Of a DNA stretch of 15,263 nucleotides, positions 1-7,429 are shown one piece after another. Positions within the stretch are counted from its first letter, which is position 1; every line of letters begins with the position of its first letter. Source of the stretch: an uncultured Bacteroidales bacterium (GTDB lineage: Bacteria; Bacteroidota; Bacteroidia; Bacteroidales; UBA932); the NCBI GenBank assembly GCA_946545765.1, contig CAMNNS010000026.1, positions 1 to 15,263 of the forward strand, read 5' to 3'. The position numbers and the translations under genes are program-made. The notes below the pieces were generated by a model. That model was not told the origin of the DNA and did no database searches. It saw only the letters and a list, made by a program, of their open reading frames with translations.

Positions 1-330
1 CATAATCAACGCTTTATCAAATTTTACATTACCCAAAGAGAAGTTCGTCTTATTTATCTCTTCTACAATATACTTTGTCTCAATTTTATCATTAAGGGGT
101 TCACCTTTCGCAATTTTAACACTTTCAAAAATTGCTTGAGGGCTCAATGTTGTATCGTATATAGGTTTTTTATCTTCGTTTAAAACTGCATACCAATGAG
201 TTTGATTTATAAAAATAAGATAAGGTGTGAATTTCCCTAAGTCTATGTTGCTCAAAACATTTAAAGAGCTGTTGATACTTATCTCACACTCTGAGGAGTC
301 CCCTCCACAAATTAAAGCTATATTTAACAT
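1..330 (-). CDS. ddl: D-alanine--D-alanine ligase, N-terminal part (cut by window edge)
   Basis: Translating the minus strand from the ATG at 330 gives 110 residues without a stop, running off the window at base 1. It begins MLNIALICGGDSSECEIS, matching the N-terminal ATP-grasp ligase signature GG.SSE.E.S, and reaches VKFDKALIM, where Ddl proteins normally continue into the IHG.PGE segment. The family is cytoplasmic and joins two D-alanines with ATP to make the dipeptide that ends the peptidoglycan stem peptide. The start lies 11 bp after the stop of the PBP1A gene on the same strand, so the two are probably cotranscribed; a penicillin-binding protein acts on the very D-Ala-D-Ala this enzyme makes. 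The catalytic and ATP-binding parts are outside the window, so activity cannot be judged. A different ATP-grasp ligase is possible but less likely. Confidence 0.85.
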   Translation of the reverse strand, partial: MLNIALICGGDSSECEISINSSLNVLSNIDLGKFTPYLIFINQTHWYAVLNEDKKPIYDTTLSPQAIFESVKIAKGEPLNDKIETKYIVEEINKTNFSLGNVKFDKALIM

Positions 331-341
331 AATAATCTATT

Positions 342-2687
342 TTAATTTTCCTCTATAAAACCACCTTCTTCATCAGGTTCTTCAAAAAGTTCATCTTCAC
401 TCTCTATATGAGTGCCAACGCATGATATATCTATATCATAACCACTTGGAATTTCAAACTTGTCGTTTAGAGTTACCCCAAGTTTCCCATTCTCTAAAAC
501 ATTTTTCATAAATATACCCCAAATCGGGAGAGCCATATTTGAGCCACCACCAAGTGCGAGAGAACGGAAATGAACCTGTCTATCTTCTGCACCAACCCAC
601 ACACCTACAGTAAGCTTTGGCATATAACCTATAAACCAGCCATCGCTTTGATCATTTGTTGTACCTGTCTTACCTGCAATCTCTCCACCTCTGATATATA
701 CAGCCCTCAGCCTTGCACCTGTACCTCTATCCACAACATTTCTCATCATATTTACCATTGTATATGCTGTACTTTCGCTGATAGCCTCCTTTTTCTTAGC
801 ACTAAATCTTGTTAAAACTCTACCATTCTTATCCTCTATTCTCAACACATAGAGTGGCTCTATATTAACACCTTTTGACGGCAAAGTGTTATAGGCACTT
901 ACCATTTGATAAACAGGTATATCTGCAGAACCTACACATAAAGAATGGACAGGATCTAAATATGTTTTAATACCCATTTTATGAGCCATATCTACTAATT
1001 GTGATGGTTCAAAATTCTTCATTAAATAGGCAGAGATATTATTGCTACTCATCTGCAAACCCCATTTTAAAGTAACAGTCTGTCCAATCCATTCTGGTTT
1101 ATCTGTACTATTAGGAGTCCACACATCATTCCCAATTACAAAAGATTGAGGAACATTAAGTGCTTTATCGCATGGGGTAAATCCATTCTGCATTGCAAGG
1201 GTGTATAAAAATGGTTTAAAGGTTGAACCAACTTGTCTTTTACCTTGCATAACTTGATCATACTTAAAGTAGTTATAATCCTCCCCACCAACATATGCTC
1301 TAACATATCCACTACCCGGTTCTATAGCCATAAGAGCTGTTCTTAAAAATGCCTTATAATATCTAATGGAATCATTCGGAGTCATAAGGGTGTCTTTATA
1401 ACCGTTTTTATTCCAAGCAAATATACGCATCTGCTGCGGTTGGTTAAAACTCATCTCTATCTCTTTTACACTCGCCCCTGCCTCTTTCATATTTCTATAA
1501 CGGTCGCTCCATTTCATCGCCCTACTCATTATCGTTTTTATCACATTATCGGGAGTGCCATTTGCAAAAGGATATTGTCTATTATTTCTTAAATCTCTCT
1601 CAAAAATTGGTTGTAAATAAGCCAGATGTTCTCTAACAGCTTCTTCTGCATACCGTTGCATTATTGCATTTATTGGGGTATAAATTTTCAAACCATCACT
1701 CTCTAAATTGTATTTCTCACCATCGGGTTTAAAATTTTTATTTAGCCAGCCGTAAAGTTCATTATCCGCCCATGATATTGAGTCCACTCGCCACTCTGTA
1801 ATATTCTCATAATCTGAACGCTTTGGTTCTTTCGCACTCATAATTCTCTTTAACATATCTCTGAAATAAGGGGCTAACCCATTACGAAGTTCTGTCTGAT
1901 TCCTATCTCGTTTATCTGCAAGTTTTATAGGAATTTGAACTAAAGAGTCGTGCTGGTTTTTTGTTATATAACCATACTTTTTCATCTGCGACAAAACATG
2001 GTCTCTCCTTTTCTTTGACTTTTCTGGATTTTTGATGGGGTTAAACTCCGATGGCTTATTTACTAACCCAACTAACAACGCACTCTCTTCTATAGTAAGA
2101 TCTTTAGGCAATTTTCCAAAAAAGGTATTTGAAGCACTTTTGATTCCATAGGAATTATTCCCAAAGAATACCTGATTAAGGTACATACTCATTATCTCCT
2201 CTTTTGTGTAGCTTCTCTCTAATTTTATAGCAGTTATCCACTCTTTAAACTTGCTTATAATCAAAGATTTCTTACGAGGGAATAATCCTTTTGCAAGTTG
2301 CTGACTTAATGTGCTTCCTCCCCCCCCCTGCCTTCTATTACCTAAAAATATAGACTTAATAGTTACCCTTACCAAACTCTTTCCATCTATACCACTATGA
2401 CTATAAAACCTAACATCTTCTGTTGCAACAAGGGCATCTTTTAAACTTTGATTTAATTCATCGTAAGATATATAAGATCTATTCTCTACATGAAACGTAT
2501 TTAATAGTGTACCATCTTGGGCTATTATCTGAGTTGCGAGATTGCTTTTAGGATCTTCTAATTCCTCAAAAGAGGGTATATCTGCAAATAGCCAAACTAA
2601 CATCAAGCAGAATAAAATGGCTAAAATTGGGCTGAACACTATCAACCACAGCCATTTACGAACCTTGCTTTTATTTTTTATTTTCAT
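342..2687 (-). CDS. mrcA: Penicillin-binding protein 1A, bifunctional transglycosylase/transpeptidase
   Basis: Class A PBP of 781 residues from the chosen start. It polymerises lipid II into glycan strands and crosslinks stem peptides on the outer face of the inner membrane. Residues 11-35 form one membrane anchor after a basic N-terminus. The GT51 domain shows ATEDVRFYSHSGID (88-101, catalytic Glu90) and GGSTLSQQLAK (123-133). The transpeptidase domain has STFK with nucleophile Ser488, SSN at 547-549 and KTGT at 673-676, so both activities look intact. The C-terminus (about 755-781) is an acidic tail. An in-frame ATG at 2720 would add 11 residues, but it lies upstream of the transcription start predicted from the promoter box at 2708-2715; the ATG at 2687 is followed directly by a typical basic cytoplasmic tail. 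A run of nine G's encodes part of GGGGS in the GT motif. Followed by ddl, 11 bp downstream. Confidence 0.95.
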   Translation of the reverse strand: MKIKNKSKVRKWLWLIVFSPILAILFCLMLVWLFADIPSFEELEDPKSNLATQIIAQDGTLLNTFHVENRSYISYDELNQSLKDALVATEDVRFYSHSGIDGKSLVRVTIKSIFLGNRRQGGGGSTLSQQLAKGLFPRKKSLIISKFKEWITAIKLERSYTKEEIMSMYLNQVFFGNNSYGIKSASNTFFGKLPKDLTIEESALLVGLVNKPSEFNPIKNPEKSKKRRDHVLSQMKKYGYITKNQHDSLVQIPIKLADKRDRNQTELRNGLAPYFRDMLKRIMSAKEPKRSDYENITEWRVDSISWADNELYGWLNKNFKPDGEKYNLESDGLKIYTPINAIMQRYAEEAVREHLAYLQPIFERDLRNNRQYPFANGTPDNVIKTIMSRAMKWSDRYRNMKEAGASVKEIEMSFNQPQQMRIFAWNKNGYKDTLMTPNDSIRYYKAFLRTALMAIEPGSGYVRAYVGGEDYNYFKYDQVMQGKRQVGSTFKPFLYTLAMQNGFTPCDKALNVPQSFVIGNDVWTPNSTDKPEWIGQTVTLKWGLQMSSNNISAYLMKNFEPSQLVDMAHKMGIKTYLDPVHSLCVGSADIPVYQMVSAYNTLPSKGVNIEPLYVLRIEDKNGRVLTRFSAKKKEAISESTAYTMVNMMRNVVDRGTGARLRAVYIRGGEIAGKTGTTNDQSDGWFIGYMPKLTVGVWVGAEDRQVHFRSLALGGGSNMALPIWGIFMKNVLENGKLGVTLNDKFEIPSGYDIDISCVGTHIESEDELFEEPDEEGGFIEEN
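2320..2328 (-). repeat. Nine-base G homopolymer inside the PBP1A gene
   Basis: The plus strand has nine consecutive C's, read as nine G's in the coding strand, followed by AGGAAG. It encodes the glycines of RQGGGGSTLSQQ (residues 119-130), the conserved GT51 motif. This is striking in an AT-rich region. The frame is intact here, but a one-base slip would end the protein early in the glycosyltransferase domain. Confidence 0.9.
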
Positions 2688-2707
2688 CGCGATAGAATTT
2701 CTAAAAA

Positions 2708-2715
2708 CAAAAATA
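2708..2715 (-). promoter_or_regulatory. Predicted -7 box for the PBP1A-ddl operon
   Basis: The minus strand reads TATTTTTG, an exact match to the Bacteroidota -7 consensus TAnnTTTG. I see no good TTTG -33 element at the usual distance upstream. Transcription would begin near 2701, giving a leader of about 14 nt to the ATG at 2687 and excluding the in-frame ATG at 2720. The surroundings are rich in A and T, so a chance match is possible. Confidence 0.5.
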
Positions 2716-2724
2716 AACAAAAAA

Positions 2725-2757
2725 TTTGCTTTTTAAGATACTTATTAACTTACTTTG
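2725..2757 (+). promoter_or_regulatory. Predicted Bacteroidota-type promoter of topA
   Basis: A TTTG -33 element at 2725-2728 is followed after 21 bases by TTACTTTGCAC starting at 2750, one mismatch from TAnnTTTG. The expected start is near 2764, leaving a leader of about 37 nt before the topA ATG. A purine stretch AGAGAGGG sits just upstream of the ATG (2786-2793) and may help ribosome binding. It is the only promoter here with both boxes visible, and it lies back to back with the PBP1A promoter. Confidence 0.6.
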
Positions 2758-2800
2758 CACTCAGTTTTTTAATTTATGAATCTAAAGAGAGGGATTAACT

Positions 2801-5146
2801 ATGGGCGAGAAAAATTTGGTTATTGTAGAGTCACCAGCAAAAGCTAAAACAATAGAAAAGTTTTTAGGGAAGGACTTTGTGGTTAAGTCAAGTTTTGGAC
2901 ATATCTGCGATTTGTCAAAGAAAAATTTAGGAATAGACATTAAGAATGGATTTAAACCTAAATATGAGATAAGTGCAGATAAGAAAAAAGTTGTTGCCGA
3001 ACTTAAAGCACTTGCCAATAAAGCTGAAACAGTATGGTTAGCATCCGATGAAGACCGTGAGGGAGAGGCTATTGCATGGCATTTGCAAAATAGTTTAAAC
3101 CTACCACAAGATAAAACAAAAAGAATTGTTTTTCACGAGATTACAAAGAATGCTATCTTAAAAGCGATAGAGAATCCAAGGGGGGTAGATCACAATCTTG
3201 TTATGGCACAACAGGCAAGAAGGGTCTTAGACAGATTGGTAGGGTTTGAACTATCACCTATACTTTGGAAAAAAGTTGCCCCAAAATTGTCTGCTGGGCG
3301 AGTGCAATCTGTTGCCGTTAGATTGATTGTAGATAGAGAACATGAGATTCAAAACTTTAAATCATCATCCTACTTTAGAATAAATGGTGAATTCTCACCC
3401 GCTACTACCTCAAACATTAAGATTCATTCAACCTTAGATAAAAAAATTACAAATAAAGAGGAAGCACTTAAGTTTTTAGAAAAATGCAAAAGTTGCAATT
3501 TCTCTGTAGAGGCTATAGATAAAAAAGAATTAAACAGAACCCCTGCACCACCATTTACAACCTCTGCTTTACAACAAGAGGCAAGTAGAAAATTGGGGCT
3601 GTCTGTTTCTCAAACAATGAGAATAGCCCAAAAATTATATGAAAACGGGTTGATAACCTATATGAGAACAGACTCCACCAATCTCTCTGCACTTGCTATC
3701 AATGCTATAAAAGAGGCTATCATAGAGCATTATGGAGAACAATATTCCAAAGTTAGACAATATAAAACCAAGAGCAAAGGGGCACAAGAGGCACACGAAG
3801 CTATACGCCCTACATATATCAATAATTCAACAATAGATGGGACACCACAAGAGAAGCGTCTTTATGAACTAATCTGGAAAAGGGCGGTTGCTTCTCAAAT
3901 GGCAGATGCAAAATTGGAAAAAACCACTATTACAATAGGCGGAGATAGTATCTCTGAGAAATTTATTTGTGAGGGAGAACAGGTTATTTTTGATGGTTTC
4001 CTAAAGTTATATTTAGAGGGTAAAGATGATGAATTAGAAGAAGAGGCTCTAAATCAGATTCTTCCAAATATAGAAAACAAAGAGGCTATGACAGCGGCTC
4101 AAATATCTGCTACAGAGAGATTTTCTTTACACCCATCGCGATATTCAGAGGCTTCATTGGTAAAAAAATTAGAGGAATTGGGAATCGGAAGACCTTCTAC
4201 TTACGCCCCTACAATAACAACTATTATACAAAGAGGCTACATTATTAAAGATAGTAGAGAGGGGCATAAAAGGGAGTATCAAAAAATAACTCTTGATTTT
4301 AAGAGTAAAGAGATAGAAAATAAAATACTTTCGGAAATAACTGGAACAGAAAAAAATAAATTATATCCACAAGATATAGGCATACTTGTTACCGAGTATT
4401 TGGAGAAAAATTTTGACTCAATTTTAGATTATGGCTTTACTGCAAAAATAGAAGGAGATTTTGATAAAGTTGCAGATGGTAAATTGCAATGGGACAAGCT
4501 AATAGAAGATTTCTATGACCCTTTCCACAATAAAGTTGAGGAGACAGAGAAAGAAAAAGGGCATATAAATACAGAGAGAGTTTTGGGAAATGACCCTATT
4601 AGTGGCGAACCTATAATAGTTAGATTAGGTAAGTTTGGCCCTATCGCACAAAAAGGGAATACAGAGAGTGCTAATAAAACATTTGCAAGCCTTCTTAAAG
4701 GGCAATCTATTGAGACTATAACTTTAGAAGATGCTCTAAAATTATTTGAACTTCCAAGAATAGTTGGAGAATATAATGGAGAAAAGCTAACCGCTGCAAT
4801 AGGGAGATTTGGTCCTTATATAAAATATGGGAGCAGCTTTGTTTCCATTGGGAAATTATTTGACCCTCATACAATTACAGAAGAAGAGGCTATAACTTTA
4901 ATAGAACAAAAAAAGGAGGAAGAAGCTAACAAAGTAATTAATAATTTTGAGGGAGAGGATATACAAATACTTAATGGGAGGTTTGGCCCTTATATTAAAC
5001 ACGCCGGGGGAAATTATAAGATACCAAAAGGGAAAAACGCTAAAGCAGCAGAGGAACTTACTTTGGAAGATTGCAAAAATATAATAGCAAGCACCTCTCC
5101 AAGTGGAGCTAAAAAAAAGGTAGTTAAAACAAAAAGTTCTAAATAA
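2801..5146 (+). CDS. topA: DNA topoisomerase I (type IA)
   Basis: A 781-residue type IA topoisomerase that relaxes negative supercoils by cutting and passing one strand. The N-terminal TOPRIM domain shows VIVESPAKAKTIEKFLG (7-23) and ASDEDREGEAIAWHL (81-95), whose acidic residues bind magnesium. The catalytic tyrosine is Tyr287 in LITYMRTDS, and GIGRPSTYAP (461-470) is the conserved motif of the central toroid. The C-terminus has no four-cysteine zinc fingers. Instead it carries Toprim_C-type repeats seen as GKFGP (610-614), GRFGPYIKYG (668-677) and GRFGPYIKHA (726-735), then a lysine-rich tail that could contact DNA, as usual for this phylum. The stop overlaps the next gene's ATG by one base (TAATG), implying translational coupling. 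Confidence 0.97.
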   Translation: MGEKNLVIVESPAKAKTIEKFLGKDFVVKSSFGHICDLSKKNLGIDIKNGFKPKYEISADKKKVVAELKALANKAETVWLASDEDREGEAIAWHLQNSLNLPQDKTKRIVFHEITKNAILKAIENPRGVDHNLVMAQQARRVLDRLVGFELSPILWKKVAPKLSAGRVQSVAVRLIVDREHEIQNFKSSSYFRINGEFSPATTSNIKIHSTLDKKITNKEEALKFLEKCKSCNFSVEAIDKKELNRTPAPPFTTSALQQEASRKLGLSVSQTMRIAQKLYENGLITYMRTDSTNLSALAINAIKEAIIEHYGEQYSKVRQYKTKSKGAQEAHEAIRPTYINNSTIDGTPQEKRLYELIWKRAVASQMADAKLEKTTITIGGDSISEKFICEGEQVIFDGFLKLYLEGKDDELEEEALNQILPNIENKEAMTAAQISATERFSLHPSRYSEASLVKKLEELGIGRPSTYAPTITTIIQRGYIIKDSREGHKREYQKITLDFKSKEIENKILSEITGTEKNKLYPQDIGILVTEYLEKNFDSILDYGFTAKIEGDFDKVADGKLQWDKLIEDFYDPFHNKVEETEKEKGHINTERVLGNDPISGEPIIVRLGKFGPIAQKGNTESANKTFASLLKGQSIETITLEDALKLFELPRIVGEYNGEKLTAAIGRFGPYIKYGSSFVSIGKLFDPHTITEEEAITLIEQKKEEEANKVINNFEGEDIQILNGRFGPYIKHAGGNYKIPKGKNAKAAEELTLEDCKNIIASTSPSGAKKKVVKTKSSK

Positions 5147-6015
5147 TGTCTAAGGTAACAGATTCTATTAAAAAGGCTTACAGCTGTCTTGCAGAAGAAG
5201 ATATAAAGAAAAAAATTCATATCTTAGACGAGAAGGATTTTAAAAAATTTACAAAAAAAGAACCTTTTATTTTATTAAGTAGTTCTTTTCCCGATACAGA
5301 AGACCTTATAAAGAAAAAGGGGAAAGTTTCTTTAATCACATCGGGAGAATCTTTTTCTAAAGAGAAAAACTTATTTATTTGTAAAAACTTAAATATCATG
5401 GGATTACAAGCATTTCTCTTTGAGAAAAAAGAGATTATGATTGCTAATTCAAAAGGGGTTGAAACTCTTAACTTAGGAGAGATTAGAGATGATATTAGGG
5501 GATGCGAACCATTATTAAGAAATTCAGAATATGTTTTCTTAAATGTAAAAAGCATTAAACACTCAGACTATCAAGGCTCTTGCAACCCTAATGGTTTTTA
5601 TTCAGAAGAAATTTGCCAAGTAGGTCATTATATAGGGTGCTCTAAAAATCTCAAAGGTGTTTTCATTTACAATATTACCGATAATGATAACCCTGCAGAA
5701 TCTAATTTATTAGCACAAATTATCTGGCACATAGCAAATGGTATATATTTAAATATAGCAGAGAATCCAGAAGACGCTTATAAAAAAGGGAGGGCGTCTG
5801 CTAATTTTGAGCATAAGATTGTAGAGTTTAATAATGATGATAATATTATCTTTATTAAAAGTTTAAAGAGCCAGAGAATGTGGATGGAGGTGCCGATAAT
5901 TAAAAATAACAAAACAGCACTTATCCCTTGTTCAGAGGCTGATTTTCAACAAGCTATAGATGGTAATATCCCTTTTAAGTGGCTCTTCTTCTACAACAAA
6001 TGTAATAATCTCTAA
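5146..6015 (+). CDS. Shortened arginase/formimidoylglutamase-family protein, probable pseudoenzyme
   Basis: 289 residues. The C-terminal half resembles the Bacteroidota arginase-family protein often encoded next to topA: GLQAFLF (86-92), LGEIRDDI (110-117), EPLLRNSEYVFLNVKSIKHS (121-140), NPNGFYSEEICQ (147-158), WMEVP (246-250) and PCSEADF (261-267). Active ureohydrolases (arginase, agmatinase, formimidoylglutamase) bind two manganese ions through GGxH, DxHxD and DxD-like motifs. Here the GGSHDLT-like segment seems to be SSSFPDT (45-51), the aspartates of the second motif are replaced in VSLITSGESF (61-70), and the expected FDIS reads FLNVKS (131-136). The protein is also roughly 80-100 residues shorter than the relatives I recall. 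Hydrolase activity is therefore doubtful; the reading frame is open and the start overlaps the topA stop, so it is probably translated. Family assignment comes from remembered motifs, not a search. Confidence 0.65.
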   Translation: MSKVTDSIKKAYSCLAEEDIKKKIHILDEKDFKKFTKKEPFILLSSSFPDTEDLIKKKGKVSLITSGESFSKEKNLFICKNLNIMGLQAFLFEKKEIMIANSKGVETLNLGEIRDDIRGCEPLLRNSEYVFLNVKSIKHSDYQGSCNPNGFYSEEICQVGHYIGCSKNLKGVFIYNITDNDNPAESNLLAQIIWHIANGIYLNIAENPEDAYKKGRASANFEHKIVEFNNDDNIIFIKSLKSQRMWMEVPIIKNNKTALIPCSEADFQQAIDGNIPFKWLFFYNKCNNL

Positions 6016-6024
6016 CTTTTTTTA

Positions 6025-6032
6025 TACATTTG
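6025..6032 (+). promoter_or_regulatory. Predicted -7 box for the Lrp-family gene
   Basis: TACATTTG matches TAnnTTTG exactly and sits 10 bases past the stop of the arginase-like gene. The start would fall near 6039, with a leader of about 44 nt before the ATG at 6083. No clear -33 TTTG is visible. It suggests the regulator is transcribed separately from topA and fixes its start downstream of the longer open frame beginning at 5960. Confidence 0.5.
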
Positions 6033-6082
6033 TTCATGCAAACTTAATTTTTATAGACTCAAACTTATTATCCTACATTTAT

Positions 6083-6607
6083 ATGGCAAAGTTCCAAATA
6101 GATGAAACTGACCAAAAGATTTTGTCAGCTCTCGTAAAAAATGCTCGTACCCCTTTTCTTGAAATAGCAAGAGAATGCGGAGTCTCTGGGGCAGCTATAC
6201 ACCAAAGATTCAAAAAATTAGAATCAATGGGAGTAATTACAGGCTCTCGCCTCTTAGTTAAACCTTCTACTATAGGATGTGATGTATGTGCTTTTGTTGA
6301 GGTAAATATTGCCCCTGCAAATAAGTACCAAGAGGTTATAGAATCGCTAAAAAACATTCCAGAAATTGTTGAATGTCATTTTGTTACTGGAAGACATTCT
6401 ATATTGTTGAAGATGTATTGCTCTAACCATGATCACCTCCTTGATATTATTATTAACTCTATACAAAATATCCCTTTTGTAACAGACACAGAGACAATGC
6501 TATCTCTTAGTCAGGTGATAGAGAGACAGGTTTCGGTTAAAGATACTAAAGAGTATAAGAAATATAACAGACAAGAAAAAGGGTATAAACTTCAAAAAAA
6601 TAAGTAG
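6083..6607 (+). CDS. Lrp/AsnC-family transcriptional regulator
   Basis: A 174-residue protein starting MAKFQIDETDQKILSALVKN, the typical opening of Lrp/AsnC regulators. The winged helix-turn-helix covers about residues 6-55, with FLEIARECGVSGAAIHQRFK (25-44) as the DNA-contacting part. The RAM effector/oligomerisation domain follows (about 68-150), with the usual glycine turn at VTGRHSILLK (101-110). Residues 151-174 form a basic, polar tail beyond the fold. The family usually senses amino acids and binds DNA as dimers or octamers, but neither ligand nor targets can be read here. The open frame extends upstream to 5960 inside the preceding gene; I reject that because the added residues are unlike the family and the promoter box lies after 5960. 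The stop codon is in a hairpin shared with convergent ispD. Confidence 0.9.
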   Translation: MAKFQIDETDQKILSALVKNARTPFLEIARECGVSGAAIHQRFKKLESMGVITGSRLLVKPSTIGCDVCAFVEVNIAPANKYQEVIESLKNIPEIVECHFVTGRHSILLKMYCSNHDHLLDIIINSIQNIPFVTDTETMLSLSQVIERQVSVKDTKEYKKYNRQEKGYKLQKNK

Positions 6608-6628
6608 AAATTTTCTACTTATTTTTTT
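6594..6628. terminator. Bidirectional terminator shared by lrp and ispD
   Basis: Bases 6594-6607 and 6615-6628 are a perfect 14-bp inverted repeat around a 7-nt loop (AAATTTT). The arms begin with seven A's and end with seven T's, so both strands give a hairpin with a U tract. The left arm contains the TAG stop of the Lrp gene (6605-6607), the right arm the TAA stop of ispD (6619-6621). The stem is AT-rich, so its strength is uncertain, but the convergent location fits. Confidence 0.75.
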
Positions 6629-7371
6629 GGGGAGTTCAAGCCATTTATTAAAACTTGAGCCACCTTTATATCTTCTGGAGTTGTTATTTTTATGTTCATT
6701 CTTTCTCCTTGGGTATATTCTATCTCATAGCCAGAAGCTGCTAATACTGAGGCATCATCTGTAAATTCTACAGAATATGGCTTTGTATATGCTTCTTTTA
6801 TTTTTTTTGCATCAAAAACTTGCGGAGTCTGTACTAATAAGTAGTTGTCTCTGTTTATAGATTTGGTCTCTACTGCTCCACTCTCTTCTTTAATTGAGAG
6901 AATCTCTCTCATAGAATCAAATGGTTTAAGGATAGGTATTACACCTGCAACTTTATCTGTAAATTGCCAATTAAACAGTTTGGTAATAAGTTCTTTAGAA
7001 GCAAAAGGACGAACTCCATCGTGAATAGCAACTACTGCATCATCTGGTACCCTTGATAATGCAGATTTTACTGAATGAAAGCGAGTTAAACCTCCGCCAA
7101 CTATTACATGTTTAAAAAACAGGTTAGAGGCATTATAATAATCTTTCCACCGCTCTATGTATGTGTTGGGTAACACGAGCAATATTTCAACTTCAAAATC
7201 TAAAGAGAGGAATTGCTCTATAGTCCACAATAAAATTGGTTTAGATTCTTCTACTATTGTTTTATCTTCTTTAAGAAATGTGGTTCTTGTTAGTTGATGA
7301 AATTGCTTTGGAAGAGAAGAGTTCATCCTCTCTCCTTTTCCTGCAGCGGTGATTATTGCATATTTTTTCAT
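6619..7371 (-). CDS. ispD: 2-C-methyl-D-erythritol 4-phosphate cytidylyltransferase
   Basis: A 250-residue enzyme that attaches CMP from CTP to methylerythritol 4-phosphate in the MEP isoprenoid pathway, which supplies precursors for undecaprenyl phosphate and quinones. The nucleotide-binding start ITAAGKGERMNSSLPKQF (7-24) is followed by VAIHDGVRPF (114-123), TPQVF (182-186), TDDASVLAASG (204-214) and a closing NIKITTPEDIKVAQ. Common homologues are around 230 residues; the excess lies mostly after PKQF, where residues 25-45 (TRTTFLKEDKTIVEESKPILL) carry an insertion before the helix that usually follows directly. The alternative family, ribitol-5-phosphate cytidylyltransferase (TarI-like), is related, but nothing nearby suggests teichoic acid synthesis. 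On the coding strand AGGAG directly abuts the ATG, too close for normal Shine-Dalgarno use. It is convergent with lrp and divergent from purH. Confidence 0.92.
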   Translation of the reverse strand: MKKYAIITAAGKGERMNSSLPKQFHQLTRTTFLKEDKTIVEESKPILLWTIEQFLSLDFEVEILLVLPNTYIERWKDYYNASNLFFKHVIVGGGLTRFHSVKSALSRVPDDAVVAIHDGVRPFASKELITKLFNWQFTDKVAGVIPILKPFDSMREILSIKEESGAVETKSINRDNYLLVQTPQVFDAKKIKEAYTKPYSVEFTDDASVLAASGYEIEYTQGERMNIKITTPEDIKVAQVLINGLNSPKK

Positions 7372-7391
7372 CTCCTAAAAAAATTGATGAA

Positions 7392-7399
7392 CAAAAATA
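7392..7399 (-). promoter_or_regulatory. Predicted -7 box for ispD
   Basis: The minus strand reads TATTTTTG, an exact TAnnTTTG match, placing the start near 7385 and a leader of about 14 nt before the ATG at 7371. This mirrors the arrangement and sequence upstream of the PBP1A gene. No -33 TTTG is evident. Confidence 0.5.
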
Positions 7400-7421
7400 T
7401 AAATATTTATTCTATTATTTT

Positions 7422-7429
7422 TAAATTTG
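7422..7429 (+). promoter_or_regulatory. Predicted -7 box for the purH-mre-rodA operon
   Basis: TAAATTTG matches TAnnTTTG exactly. Transcription would start near 7436, the same place as the first in-frame ATG, which favours the second ATG at 7448 as the translation start. No consensus -33 element is visible. It is the only convincing promoter I can see for the whole run of genes to 14647. Confidence 0.5.

Noticed and set aside
5217..5555. Open frame of 112 codons on the minus strand
   Set aside because: It is antisense to the arginase-like gene and shows only low-complexity Phe, Lys and Ser content, as expected of a shadow frame.
5960..6082. N-terminal extension of the Lrp-family protein
   Set aside because: The added 41 residues overlap the upstream gene, do not resemble the family, and precede the predicted promoter at 6025-6032.
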